Below are positions 9,473 through 17,506 of a DNA stretch of 64,000 bases, piece after piece. The stretch is taken from assembly GCA_025360125.1 (NCBI GenBank), contig JANYCU010000006.1, positions 1 through 64,000 on the forward strand. The letters are read 5' to 3'. Made by a program: the position numbers and the translations under genes. Origin of the DNA: Armatimonadota bacterium. Its GTDB lineage: Bacteria > Armatimonadota > Fimbriimonadia > Fimbriimonadales > Fimbriimonadaceae. Numbering within the stretch: the first letter of the stretch is position 1; every line of letters starts with the position of its first letter. Under the pieces are notes generated by a model. The model ran no database searches. It saw nothing but the letters and a program-made list of their open reading frames with translations, and had not been told where the DNA came from.

Positions 9473-9558
9473 GGTGAGTTGCCCGAGTGGCCAATGGGAA
9501 CAGACTGTAAATCTGTCAGCGAGAGCTTACGTAGGTTCGAATCCTTCACTCACCACCA
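9473..9558 (+). tRNA. tRNA-Tyr (anticodon GTA)
   Basis: An 86-base class II tRNA. The acceptor arm GGTGAGT pairs with ACTCACC (9548-9554). The anticodon loop reads CTGTAAA, and a long variable arm is present, as in bacterial tRNA-Tyr. The T-arm contains GGTTCGAATCC. Discriminator A and an encoded CCA end at 9558. Confidence 0.95.
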
Positions 9559-9578
9559 TTTCTTTTTGAGGATTCACA

Positions 9579-9938
9579 ATGGCAAAACTTAATTTTAAGG
9601 AAATGCCTCGACCCAAACTGATCGGTCTGATCTGCGTCGTCGTTTTGGCGACTCTCATCATTTTCTTTGGCGCCGATCATTATCGCAAGCAAGGTAAGTT
9701 GGTTGGGTCGTGGGATACAACCTCCTTTCGCACTGGGGCCAAAAAGAACACCTTGTACATCAACGGAAACGGCAGCTTCTTGTTCGCCAATTACGTTGGG
9801 AAATGGTCGTATTTCAATAAATCTCTAAAGCTTTACCGCGTCGGCGGAGAAGTCGCTTGGGAATTCAGCGTCAATGATGCTTGCGATCAAATCACCGATT
9901 TGACCCCCAACGGCCCAGTTTTTACAAAAGAAAAGTAG
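9579..9938 (+). CDS. Small single-pass membrane protein, unrecognised
   Basis: 119 residues. A short basic cytoplasmic start is followed by one hydrophobic segment (about residues 14-31, LIGLICVVVLATLIIFFG) and a soluble domain starting GKLVGSWDTTSF, whose short beta-strands end in WEFSV. The pattern resembles small lipocalin-like or DUF-type domains that begin with LxGxW, but I cannot place it. GAGG sits 7 bases before the ATG. It lies directly after tRNA-Tyr and 35 bases before the GHL10 gene, possibly co-transcribed with it. Confidence 0.75.
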   Translation: MAKLNFKEMPRPKLIGLICVVVLATLIIFFGADHYRKQGKLVGSWDTTSFRTGAKKNTLYINGNGSFLFANYVGKWSYFNKSLKLYRVGGEVAWEFSVNDACDQITDLTPNGPVFTKEK

Positions 9939-9973
9939 TTCCAGGTCAACCCGTCCTGCTAATCTTTTCTTGA

Positions 9974-10945
9974 ATGTCAACGCATAAATTTTGGATTTGG
10001 ACTGGACCTTCAAAGTCATTGACCGCAGCCAAATTAAAGGAAAAATACATCACCCTTGCGGGACGCGGCATCACAGGCGTTTTTCTTGAGCACGGAATTT
10101 ATGAGCCTGAATGTGAAGCCATCAAAGCGGCTGGCCTCGAGATGCATTCATGGATGTGGACGACCAACCGGGGCGACCAATGGATTCGCGACAACCATCC
10201 GGAGTGGTATCAGGTCAGCCGATCAGGCAAGAGCTGCTTCGATAAGCCGCCTTACGTGGATTACTACCGTTGGGTCTCGCCGGTTAACCCCGCGGTGCAG
10301 GATTACTTAGTTTCGAAGGTCCAAGAATTGGCTTCGAATCCCCTGGTGGATGGCGTGCATCTTGACTATGTTCGCTACCCGGACGTGATCTTGCCTCGAG
10401 CCTTGTGGAAGAAATACGGATTGGATCAGACCGAAGAGTTGCCCGACTATGACTTCGACTATTCTCCGGCTACGTGTGAAGCCTACATGAAGCTCTACGG
10501 CGAAGATCCACGGCAAATGAAGGATCCAGCGCACAACCAGCAGTGGCTGCACTTTCGATATGACTCGGTGACGAAGCTAGTAAACCGTCTCGTTGAGGCA
10601 TCGCATAACTTGAAGAAGCCAGTGACCGCGGCAGTCTTCCCCACTCCGTCGCAGGCGCGCAAGATTTGCCGACAGGACTGGGACAAGTGGCCGCTAGACG
10701 CGGTTTGTCCGATGATCTACAACAGCTTTTATGATCAGGGAATCGAATGGATCGGGGACTGCATGCGCGAGAATATCGGAGCGGTGAAAATTCCGATCTA
10801 CGCGGGTCTGTACCTGCCCGACTTCAAAGAGGGCGAACTGGAGTCTGCGGTGAAACTCGCCCTCAGGCGAGGAGCAAGAGGAGTCTCGCTCTTCGGAGGT
10901 CCGTCCGAAGAGCAGTGGAAAGAATTCACCCGAGCTATCGGCTAG
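9974..10945 (+). CDS. GHL10-family putative glycoside hydrolase (TIM barrel)
   Basis: 323 residues. DGVHLDYVRYP at about residue 124 is the hallmark of the GHL10 (DUF187, YngK-like) group, and the barrel continues through MIYNSFYDQGIEWIGD to GVSLFGGPSEEQW at the end. These proteins are thought to cleave glycans or cell-wall polymers; most lack biochemical proof. There is no signal peptide, so this copy appears cytoplasmic, which is unusual for the group. The 3' end overlaps the converging regulator gene by 11 bases. Confidence 0.75.
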   Translation: MSTHKFWIWTGPSKSLTAAKLKEKYITLAGRGITGVFLEHGIYEPECEAIKAAGLEMHSWMWTTNRGDQWIRDNHPEWYQVSRSGKSCFDKPPYVDYYRWVSPVNPAVQDYLVSKVQELASNPLVDGVHLDYVRYPDVILPRALWKKYGLDQTEELPDYDFDYSPATCEAYMKLYGEDPRQMKDPAHNQQWLHFRYDSVTKLVNRLVEASHNLKKPVTAAVFPTPSQARKICRQDWDKWPLDAVCPMIYNSFYDQGIEWIGDCMRENIGAVKIPIYAGLYLPDFKEGELESAVKLALRRGARGVSLFGGPSEEQWKEFTRAIG

Positions 10946-12401
10946 GCTGGAAGCGCTTTAGTCGTAATTTTTCCGAGATCGATGTTAGACGGTTGGCTTT
11001 GCCAGTGTTCTTGACCAATCGGTAGCACCTTGCGGCCTCGGCATACGGCTTGTATCCCATGTATTCACTATAGGTGTCCCATGACTGGGCTTCCTTCTCA
11101 AACGCTTCTGCTGCGCCTGCAAGGTCACTCTTTGCTTCCCGTCCAATTGCCCTCACATGCCAAAACTTGGTGGAGGCATAAATGGGATCTCGATCATATC
11201 CAAAGCAAGGCATGTAGCTTGGGCAAATCAACGTTTCTGGGGTAAGTTCAACGGCTATTGCCTTGGCTTCATCTGGAACCGAAACCCTACGATACAGCGG
11301 GAAATCGACCGAGTAGCTTTGGACTTGATTGCCGAATCGAATAGATGCTCTAGAGGGTAAGTTAACAGAATCGTCTAGGGGTACAAACTCTGCAATCATT
11401 ACTTCCTTTCCGTGGATAAGAAAGTCCTTGTTGATCGGCTGCCAGCCAGTGACGTAACTCATTGCCAGTAGATACGACTGCCCGTCTACGACTACTTCAG
11501 CTGGAACATTATTGAGCACATATGGATCCTTCACGCCATATGCGATCCAGATACTTCCGTTCGTGGCGACCGAAGCCGAATAGATCGGGGAACGACCCGC
11601 TTCGACTTTGACATCAGACCACTTTTGCTTCAGTTTCTCCCTTTCCGCTGCGATGTCAATGACTTGCTTGTTGGTGTCAAACGAGAAAATCTTTGGGTCA
11701 TATTTCTGGTTGTAGCGGAATGTTGTCCGTGTTTCCTGGTACTCACCTTGTCGATATTGACTTGTTCCGTACGATTCTATCGGCAGATTGGTTTGTTCAT
11801 TGACTACGATCTTAATCGTACTTTTCGAATCTGCTCGCCGGTAATCGATGACATAGGTGCTTTGCCCTTCGACCATCTTGCCAGGGGAAGATGTGTAGGA
11901 GTAATCCTTGGGGTCAGGTGACCCATCGAGGATGGAGAGCGTTTCCTTTAGTGGATCCTTGTTGTCCCACTCGACTTGTTTTGAAACTTTCTCATTTTGA
12001 GCAAAGAGACACACGTAAGGCAATCCCTCGTAGCTTCTCAACGATTTCTGGCTGTCGTCGATGAGTGTATGCCTGAAGTTCTTGAATCTTAGATCGTCAA
12101 TTCTACTGAACGTTGGCATGGAGACGCTGCGATAATATTCTTGCCAAGCACCCCCGTTATAGCGAGCGTAGCCAACCGTTTCCAATGACTTCATCAGTCT
12201 CATCGCTTTTTTGATCTTCACGATCTTTGCTGCTTCGGCGTTCCTCGGAAGCAAGGTAAATGTCCCAATCGCAACTACCGCCATCCCTGCCACCAAAATT
12301 GGCCTCCACGTAGCCCTACGCTTTGGTGTAGTTACTATTCGACGCGCAACGATCTCGTCGCCATGTCGTCCCAATAAAATTTCTACTTGATGTTCATTCA
12401 T
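10935..12401 (-). CDS. Membrane-anchored putative anti-sigma factor (copy 1)
   Basis: 488 residues from ATG 12401, which overlaps the end of the upstream sigma gene by 8 bases; this coupling decides the start. A short cytoplasmic segment (about 30 residues, MNEHQVEILLGRHGDEIVARR) is followed by one transmembrane helix (about residues 36-54, ILVAGMAVVAIGTFTLLP) and then a large, presumably extracytoplasmic domain of over 400 residues with beta-rich outer-membrane-lipoprotein-sorting-like character and a TPR-like C-terminal end (KFWHVRAIGREAKSDLAGA). A paralog with the same layout lies at 12963-14330. The arrangement implies a sigma/anti-sigma pair; no zinc-binding HxxxCxxC motif is visible, so the anti-sigma role is inferred from context. 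Confidence 0.7.
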   Translation of the reverse strand: MNEHQVEILLGRHGDEIVARRIVTTPKRRATWRPILVAGMAVVAIGTFTLLPRNAEAAKIVKIKKAMRLMKSLETVGYARYNGGAWQEYYRSVSMPTFSRIDDLRFKNFRHTLIDDSQKSLRSYEGLPYVCLFAQNEKVSKQVEWDNKDPLKETLSILDGSPDPKDYSYTSSPGKMVEGQSTYVIDYRRADSKSTIKIVVNEQTNLPIESYGTSQYRQGEYQETRTTFRYNQKYDPKIFSFDTNKQVIDIAAEREKLKQKWSDVKVEAGRSPIYSASVATNGSIWIAYGVKDPYVLNNVPAEVVVDGQSYLLAMSYVTGWQPINKDFLIHGKEVMIAEFVPLDDSVNLPSRASIRFGNQVQSYSVDFPLYRRVSVPDEAKAIAVELTPETLICPSYMPCFGYDRDPIYASTKFWHVRAIGREAKSDLAGAAEAFEKEAQSWDTYSEYMGYKPYAEAARCYRLVKNTGKANRLTSISEKLRLKRFQPSR

Positions 12402-12894
12402 CGTCTTCACCGTTGAGCACGTTCCATTCGGTTGCAAAGGCTTTTCTCGCTCGTTGGAGGGTGTTGTCTACCGACGTCGCCGTGCCATCTAGCATCCTCG
12501 CGATCTCCTCACTCGAAAACCCACAGACATACTTGAGAACCAGGCACTCCTGATAATTTTCCGCCAATCGACCAAGAACCATTTGAATCCTTAGGAACTC
12601 ATCAGAGTTCTTGGTTTCAAATCGTTCATCGGTCGAAGCCATGGACTGGGTCCTGGCGTTTTGTCGGAAATGGTCAGCAACTTTTCGCCGAGCGATCCCG
12701 ATCATGTAGGCCTTCATATCGTTCGGCGGTGGACTGCTTGACGCAATGTGAAGGACTTCCATCGCGATGTCTTCGGCGTGCTCAACATGGTTGATGCGGG
12801 CGAAGACGTAGCGGTAGATTTCGGGAACAATAGCGGCGGCGTCCGTTTCTGGACGTCGCCACTTCGCAAATCCCAGCCTCCGAATAGATATCAT
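12394..12894 (-). CDS. ECF-type RNA polymerase sigma factor (copy 1)
   Basis: 166 residues from ATG 12894, matching the MISIRR start of its paralog. Region 2 includes IYRYVFARINHVEHAEDIAMEV, followed by YMIGIARRKVADHFRQ. Region 4 carries LVLKYVCGFSSEEIARML followed by NTLQRARKAF, the helix-turn-helix that reads the -35 element. It is the first gene of a two-gene operon with the overlapping membrane protein. The protein is about 50% similar by eye to the sigma factor at 14320-14817. Confidence 0.9.
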   Translation of the reverse strand: MISIRRLGFAKWRRPETDAAAIVPEIYRYVFARINHVEHAEDIAMEVLHIASSSPPPNDMKAYMIGIARRKVADHFRQNARTQSMASTDERFETKNSDEFLRIQMVLGRLAENYQECLVLKYVCGFSSEEIARMLDGTATSVDNTLQRARKAFATEWNVLNGEDDE

Positions 12895-12962
12895 GCTCAA
12901 CCAGTAGTCGCACCAGCCTGTCCAAATCTATTGCTGGCTTGGACAAAATGGTGAAGAATGTC

Positions 12963-14330
12963 TTAGTACTTGCCTCGCTCGCCTTTCGGAATCAGTTTGC
13001 TAAGTTCTAGCGCTTTGGCTGTGTCCCCGAGCTTTTCGTAGCAATCAGCCGCATATTTGAGCGAGCTACGACTAGTGTTAAAATAGATACCTGCTTCTTT
13101 TTCAATCTGATAACTGGACATATATGCTTCGATGGCACCCTTCAGGTCGCCCTGCTTTTTGCGCGCATCAGCTCTCGCCCAATAAAATGAACTCTTTAAC
13201 AAGTCGCTGTTTGGGTCGTACATGATGCACGGAAAATAGCTAGGAAAGCTCCATGTCTCTGATTTTAAGGTGCAAGCAACCGTGTCGCCCGATTTGAAAT
13301 TCAAGTCAACCGAGGTTGGCAATGGTGAGACGTCATTAGTTGGCACGAACCTGCGCACGACAATTCCTTCGAACGCCTTTTGATGCCCAACATCACCCGT
13401 GAAATTGCTCAGGATATAAACCGACTCATTGCCATAGTTGGGATTCGTCAGCCTGAAGCTCTCAGGGTCTTTGCCTTTAGTTTTGTGAGCAATCCAAATT
13501 GTGCCATCGGGGGATATCGACGAACTTAGGATGGTTCGTCCAAGCGAAATTGACTTAATGCCGGACCAGGTCTTCACCAGCTGGTCGATCTCTTGCTCGG
13601 CGTAAACTACGGGCTTCGTTGAGTTGGGTCGAAGCGTTGCTAATTGATCGGGCTTATCATAACGATATTCGATCTTATAGTTAAAGTGCCCGTTAGCATT
13701 TCCAGTCTGCATCTGGGTAATGAGGGGCAAATTTGTGGATTTTTCGACAATTGCTTCAAACACGGTGCCATGTTTTTTTCCCGAGACGCTTAGTGAGTAA
13801 GCCGGGACCCCATGATAAGTGAGTCCGTCCTTTCGGAGCAACGTTCGATTTTTGTAATATTGCCATGGGTGAGTGGCCGGGTTAAAGTGAAGGTCAATGT
13901 ACTGGTCTTTGCCGAGCTTATTTTTCAAAATATACGGCATCTGATTCGTATATCGATAGACGAATCCAGGTTCTATTAGCGTTGTAACCGCATTGCGTTG
14001 CCCCGCCCAGTTTTCGACCATGAGGAGGCCATCGAGATAGGTCTCGGAGTAGTTTGAATTCCAAGCTCCGGTCTTAAGGTCGAGTTGCCAGGCTACTGAA
14101 TGCCAGTACGGAATCGAATTTAATCCACTCATGACTTTGTCGATGGTGGCTGCTTCAGCACTACGCGGAATGAACACGAAGCCCGCCACGATTGCGGCCC
14201 CCATGGCGGTGACGAGGAGTGGCTTCCAAAGATGTATATTGCGCTTCACGGGCATCGGAACAGTCCCCTGAAAGTGCCCAAGGTTTTCTGAGTATGAACT
14301 CAGCAGGTCGTCGATTCGATTATCGTTCAT
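12963..14330 (-). CDS. Membrane-anchored putative anti-sigma factor (copy 2)
   Basis: 455 residues from ATG 14330, overlapping the sigma gene by 11 bases. The layout matches copy 1: a short cytoplasmic start (MNDNRIDDLLSSYSENL), a transmembrane helix (about residues 38-56, LLVTAMGAAIVAGFVFIP), then RSAEAA, found as RNAEAA in copy 1, and a large exported domain ending in a TPR-like stretch (ARADARKKQGDLKGAIEAY). The cytoplasmic parts have diverged strongly while the segment after the membrane is similar, as expected if each partner binds its own sigma factor. Confidence 0.7.
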   Translation of the reverse strand: MNDNRIDDLLSSYSENLGHFQGTVPMPVKRNIHLWKPLLVTAMGAAIVAGFVFIPRSAEAATIDKVMSGLNSIPYWHSVAWQLDLKTGAWNSNYSETYLDGLLMVENWAGQRNAVTTLIEPGFVYRYTNQMPYILKNKLGKDQYIDLHFNPATHPWQYYKNRTLLRKDGLTYHGVPAYSLSVSGKKHGTVFEAIVEKSTNLPLITQMQTGNANGHFNYKIEYRYDKPDQLATLRPNSTKPVVYAEQEIDQLVKTWSGIKSISLGRTILSSSISPDGTIWIAHKTKGKDPESFRLTNPNYGNESVYILSNFTGDVGHQKAFEGIVVRRFVPTNDVSPLPTSVDLNFKSGDTVACTLKSETWSFPSYFPCIMYDPNSDLLKSSFYWARADARKKQGDLKGAIEAYMSSYQIEKEAGIYFNTSRSSLKYAADCYEKLGDTAKALELSKLIPKGERGKY

Positions 14331-14817
14331 GGTCTTCTCCGTGCATGATTTCCCACTCTTTGGCGAAGGCTTTGCGCGCTCGTTGCAGCAAACTGTCAAC
14401 TGCTTCGGGACTGCTGTTGAGCTCAGTTGCAATTTCGATGCTCGATAGGCCGTTCACGTACTTCAGGATCAGGCACTCGCGGTGAGTTTCTGAAACGGAG
14501 TCGAGGGCCCGCTGGACATCGAGTTTGTCGTCGAGCGGGGTCTCGGCTGCTTGAGTTGCCGGTTCGATTTGGCGCTTGGCATGGCGGAAATGGTTGGCGA
14601 CTTTGCGGCGGGCCATTCCGATCATGTATGGTTTGATCTCCTCGATGCTCAAATGCTTTGGTGCCTGCTGAGCGACTTCGATGGCGATGTCTTCAGCATC
14701 TTCCTTGCTTCCAGTTCGGGCAAGAGCGTAGCGATAGACGTCGTCGACAAACAACATCGGGTCGGCGAATGTCGCTCGATCCTTTTTGCTGGCAAATGCG
14801 CGTCGAATGGAAATCAT
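14320..14817 (-). CDS. ECF-type RNA polymerase sigma factor (copy 2)
   Basis: 165 residues. Region 2 (VYRYALARTGSKEDAEDIAIEV, then YMIGMARRKVANHFRH) and region 4 (LILKYVNGLSSIEIATEL, then SLLQRARKAFAKEWE) are clear. It is the promoter-proximal gene of the second sigma/membrane-regulator pair. Whether the target promoters differ from those of copy 1 cannot be seen here. Confidence 0.9.
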   Translation of the reverse strand: MISIRRAFASKKDRATFADPMLFVDDVYRYALARTGSKEDAEDIAIEVAQQAPKHLSIEEIKPYMIGMARRKVANHFRHAKRQIEPATQAAETPLDDKLDVQRALDSVSETHRECLILKYVNGLSSIEIATELNSSPEAVDSLLQRARKAFAKEWEIMHGEDHER

Positions 14818-14860
14818 GCTTCAATGAGAACCTTCGTTCCAGCGTATCGAAAACCATCGG

Positions 14861-15712
14861 TTACCGCGAAGATTTTCGAAATTCGTTGGGAGTTACCCCT
14901 GCAATTTGTCGGAAGCGCTTACTGAAATGGAACTCGTCGCTAAAACCAAGCGCGTCGCATATTTCCCGGTTGGTAACCGTCGGCGAATATCGGATCATTT
15001 GCTTGGCAGATTCGATTTTGCGCTCCGTTCGGTATCGCATCGGTGCCATTCCGGCTTGATTTTGAAATCGCTTACGGAAGGCCTCGTAGCTTGATCCCAA
15101 TTCGCTCGAAACTTGCTCTAGGCTGATGTCGCCTTTGAGGTCATGGCCGAGAAGTCCCTTTGCCCGAGCGAGCCAATCATCAACGGGCTTTTGAACATTC
15201 CCTTCGCCAAGGACTATTTCGCTGAGAAATTGAACTAAAGAAGTCATCGCTTGGATCTGTTTAGCCTTTGACTTCAGCGTCGCAAAGTGCTCGATCCAGA
15301 GCAGAAGCCACGAGCTGCGATCATTGATTTGGTTTTCAAGGGAACGAATCGGGTTGTCGGGGCTAAGTAACCCACTGGTGAACCAAGGTGCAAACAGCGG
15401 ACCATCAAACGCAACGTAGATTTCATCCCATACTTGACCAGGCTTTGGACCATACCAATGCGGAACCCCGGGAAAGACGAGGATGGCGTCGCCCCGCTTG
15501 AGTGGGGTTCGCTTTCCACGAGCATCTTTGTAACTTCCTTCGCCGCGGGTAAATAGAACGAGGGCGTCACCGTCAAAAACTCGAAATTTTCCGGTTTGGT
15601 TCACGCCGTGACCAAACAAATGGAGCCCCGCCAGAAGAATTGATCCAACTTCGGTCTCCACGGGCGAAGTGATCAGGCGGTGATGTTGATGCATACTTCC
15701 CATTTCAGACAT
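14861..15712 (-). CDS. AraC-family transcriptional regulator
   Basis: 283 residues from ATG 15712 (a TTG lies 12 bases upstream). The N-terminal half is a cupin-like sensing domain (DALVLFTRGEGSY, then PLKRGDAILVFPGVPHWYGP). The last about 100 residues form the AraC double helix-turn-helix: ISLEQVSSELGSSYEAFRKRF, then NREICDALGFSDEFHFSKRFRQIAGVTPNEFR. Such proteins usually respond to a sugar. It is divergent from the PhyH dioxygenase gene across 57 bases, the usual arrangement for a regulator controlling its neighbour. Confidence 0.92.
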   Translation of the reverse strand: MSEMGSMHQHHRLITSPVETEVGSILLAGLHLFGHGVNQTGKFRVFDGDALVLFTRGEGSYKDARGKRTPLKRGDAILVFPGVPHWYGPKPGQVWDEIYVAFDGPLFAPWFTSGLLSPDNPIRSLENQINDRSSWLLLWIEHFATLKSKAKQIQAMTSLVQFLSEIVLGEGNVQKPVDDWLARAKGLLGHDLKGDISLEQVSSELGSSYEAFRKRFQNQAGMAPMRYRTERKIESAKQMIRYSPTVTNREICDALGFSDEFHFSKRFRQIAGVTPNEFRKSSR

Positions 15713-15769
15713 ATCTAATACCAATTCGTCTATTCAATTATGGTTGAATCGTGGCACAAAATAGACTAA

Positions 15770-16597
15770 ATGGCACAGAGTCACCAATATCCTGACCTTT
15801 CTCAACCTTACAACCTAGCATCATCCGATATTGAGCGGTATCGAACCAACGGGCATGTATTGCTGCGCGGAGTGGCCAATGACCATGAGGTACAAGCATA
15901 TCGAACCTTGATCACTCACTCTACCGACGAACTTGCCAAGTCCTATAAGCCAATCAGCGAAAGAGACACCTACGGAAAAGCCTTCATCCAGAACACAAAT
16001 CTCTGGGTGCGAGATGCCGGAGTGAGCCATTACACTTTGGCAAAGCGCTTTGCTAAAATCGCGGCCGACCTGATGGGTGTCACCGGAGTCAGGGTCTATC
16101 ACGATCAAGCCCTTTACAAGGAACCGGGTGGTGGAATCACACCATGGCACCAAGATCAGCAGTACTGGCCGCTTGATGGCGTCAAGTGCGTCACGATGTG
16201 GATGCCATTGGTTGACGCGAAAGCCGACATGGGGACCATGCGGTTCGCCGACGGCTCACAGGAACTGGGTTACTTAGGTCCGATGAACATCTCGGATGAC
16301 TCGGATGCCCACTTAGAAGCATTGATCGAATCCAAGGGATACAAGGTCGCCTATGCGGGAGACATGTCAGCCGGAGATGCGACCTTTCACAGTGGATGGA
16401 CGATCCACGGCGCATGCGGAAACGCTTCAGCCTCGGTTACGCGAGAAGTGATGACGGTTATTTACTTGGAGGATGAAGCGGTGATCTCAAAGCCAGACAG
16501 TGAGCAGCGATCCAATGATTTAGCCTCTTGGTTCCCTGGCCTCAAACCCGGCGATCTGGCCGCCAGCCAGCTAAATCCACTAGTTTTCAAGCGGTAG
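15770..16597 (+). CDS. Phytanoyl-CoA dioxygenase (PhyH) family protein
   Basis: 275 residues. A 2-oxoglutarate/Fe(II) oxygenase: the iron ligands HQD sit in TPWHQDQQYWPLDG (about residue 126), and the distal His is in DATFHSGWTIHGACGN (about residue 205). Family members hydroxylate small molecules; the substrate here is unknown. It is divergent from an AraC-type regulator, suggesting inducible expression. Confidence 0.85.
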   Translation: MAQSHQYPDLSQPYNLASSDIERYRTNGHVLLRGVANDHEVQAYRTLITHSTDELAKSYKPISERDTYGKAFIQNTNLWVRDAGVSHYTLAKRFAKIAADLMGVTGVRVYHDQALYKEPGGGITPWHQDQQYWPLDGVKCVTMWMPLVDAKADMGTMRFADGSQELGYLGPMNISDDSDAHLEALIESKGYKVAYAGDMSAGDATFHSGWTIHGACGNASASVTREVMTVIYLEDEAVISKPDSEQRSNDLASWFPGLKPGDLAASQLNPLVFKR

Positions 16598-16657
16598 CTG
16601 GAGGGTATTCCTTCCTTCTAACTCGCCCGTGCCACCGCCCTTGGCCTGAATTACAGG

Positions 16658-16663
16658 TATAAT
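16658..16663 (+). promoter_or_regulatory. -10 box of the tRNA-Thr promoter
   Basis: A perfect TATAAT lies 15 bases before the tRNA, with the same flanks (AGGTATAATTTTTG) as at tRNA-Tyr. No convincing -35 is present. Confidence 0.6.
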
Positions 16664-16678
16664 TTTTGCTTCACGAGC

Positions 16679-16753
16679 GCCTCTGTAGCTCAGCGGCAGA
16701 GCACTTCTTTGGTAAAGAAGAGGTCACGGGTTCGATTCTCGTCAGAGGCTCCA
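16679..16753 (+). tRNA. tRNA-Thr (anticodon GGT)
   Basis: 75 bases including encoded CCA. The acceptor arm GCCTCTG pairs with CAGAGGC (16743-16749). The anticodon stem CTTCT/AGAAG encloses the loop TTGGTAA. The T-arm is ACGGGTTCGATTCTCGT. Discriminator T. Confidence 0.95.
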
Positions 16754-16755
16754 GT

Positions 16756-16790
16756 TCACATTCCCGTTTGAAAACGAGAATGTGACTTTC
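16756..16790 (+). terminator. Terminator of tRNA-Thr
   Basis: TCACATTCCCGTTT (16756-16769) pairs with AAACGAGAATGTGA (16772-16785), with one G-T pair, followed by CTTTC. Confidence 0.65.
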
Positions 16791-16805
16791 ACAAGTGATT
16801 GCGGT

Positions 16806-17405
16806 TTAGTTTCCGCCGCCAGCAGACTTTTCGACGTTCATCGTAGTGGGTTTCTGAACGTGATCCTTTGCGACTTCGGCAAACTTTGCTGGTTCGGCAG
16901 CAAACTTCACGTCACAACCTGCACAGCAGAAGTAGTAGCGGACACCTTCGTGATCGGCGTAGCCGCTCGCCTTTGCGTAAGACTTCACCGGGTTTCCCAT
17001 GACCGGGCAGTAGAGGGCTTCCATCTTCGGCATCATGCCGTATTTCTTCGGCTCTTTGTCGAATTGGGTCTTTTCGTCTTGAGACGCAAAGTAGAACCGA
17101 ATTCCTCGGAAGTCACTGAAGCCGCCTTTAGCCTTTTCAGAATCGATTCGTTTCATGCTGATCGGATCGAAAAGGGAGAGGCCAACGGTTTTGCCCGCTT
17201 TGGCTGACTTTTCGATCGCACCCATCGGATCCTTGGCGAACGCGGTGTCGCAACCGTCGCAGCAGTAGGTGAATCGGACTCCTTCGAAGTCGGTCATCGG
17301 CTGGCCCTTGGCGACGGGACCGCCCATCGTGGGGCAAGAAAGTGGAGTGGCCACCTGTGCTTGGTACATAACGGTAGATGTGAGAAGAATGTTTAATAAA
17401 ATCAT
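16806..17405 (-). CDS. Secreted protein with three YHS/TRASH-like metal-binding repeats
   Basis: 199 residues with a short hydrophobic start. Two full repeats carry CPTMGGPV...GVRFTYCCDGCDTAF and CPVMGNPV...GVRYYFCCAGCDVKF, the CPVxG plus FCCxGC pattern of YHS/TRASH domains. The middle repeat (LFDPISMKR...GIRFYFASQDEKTQF) keeps the fold pattern but has lost its cysteines. YHS/TRASH domains bind heavy metals such as copper, so a metal sensing, chaperone or resistance role is likely. No metal transporter lies nearby. Confidence 0.75.
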   Translation of the reverse strand: MILLNILLTSTVMYQAQVATPLSCPTMGGPVAKGQPMTDFEGVRFTYCCDGCDTAFAKDPMGAIEKSAKAGKTVGLSLFDPISMKRIDSEKAKGGFSDFRGIRFYFASQDEKTQFDKEPKKYGMMPKMEALYCPVMGNPVKSYAKASGYADHEGVRYYFCCAGCDVKFAAEPAKFAEVAKDHVQKPTTMNVEKSAGGGN

Positions 17406-17506
17406 GGCTGACTATCTCGTACTTTTAGTATAGTCGTCCTTGCCCGTTTTGCCAATAGCCTTGCAACGTCTTAATCTGCACGCAGGGATGGTTACCTTGC
17501 GACCTT

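Noticed and set aside
16679-17405. Genomic island inserted at tRNA-Thr
   Set aside because: No integrase gene or repeated tRNA 3' end is visible downstream; the neighbouring gene looks like ordinary chromosome.
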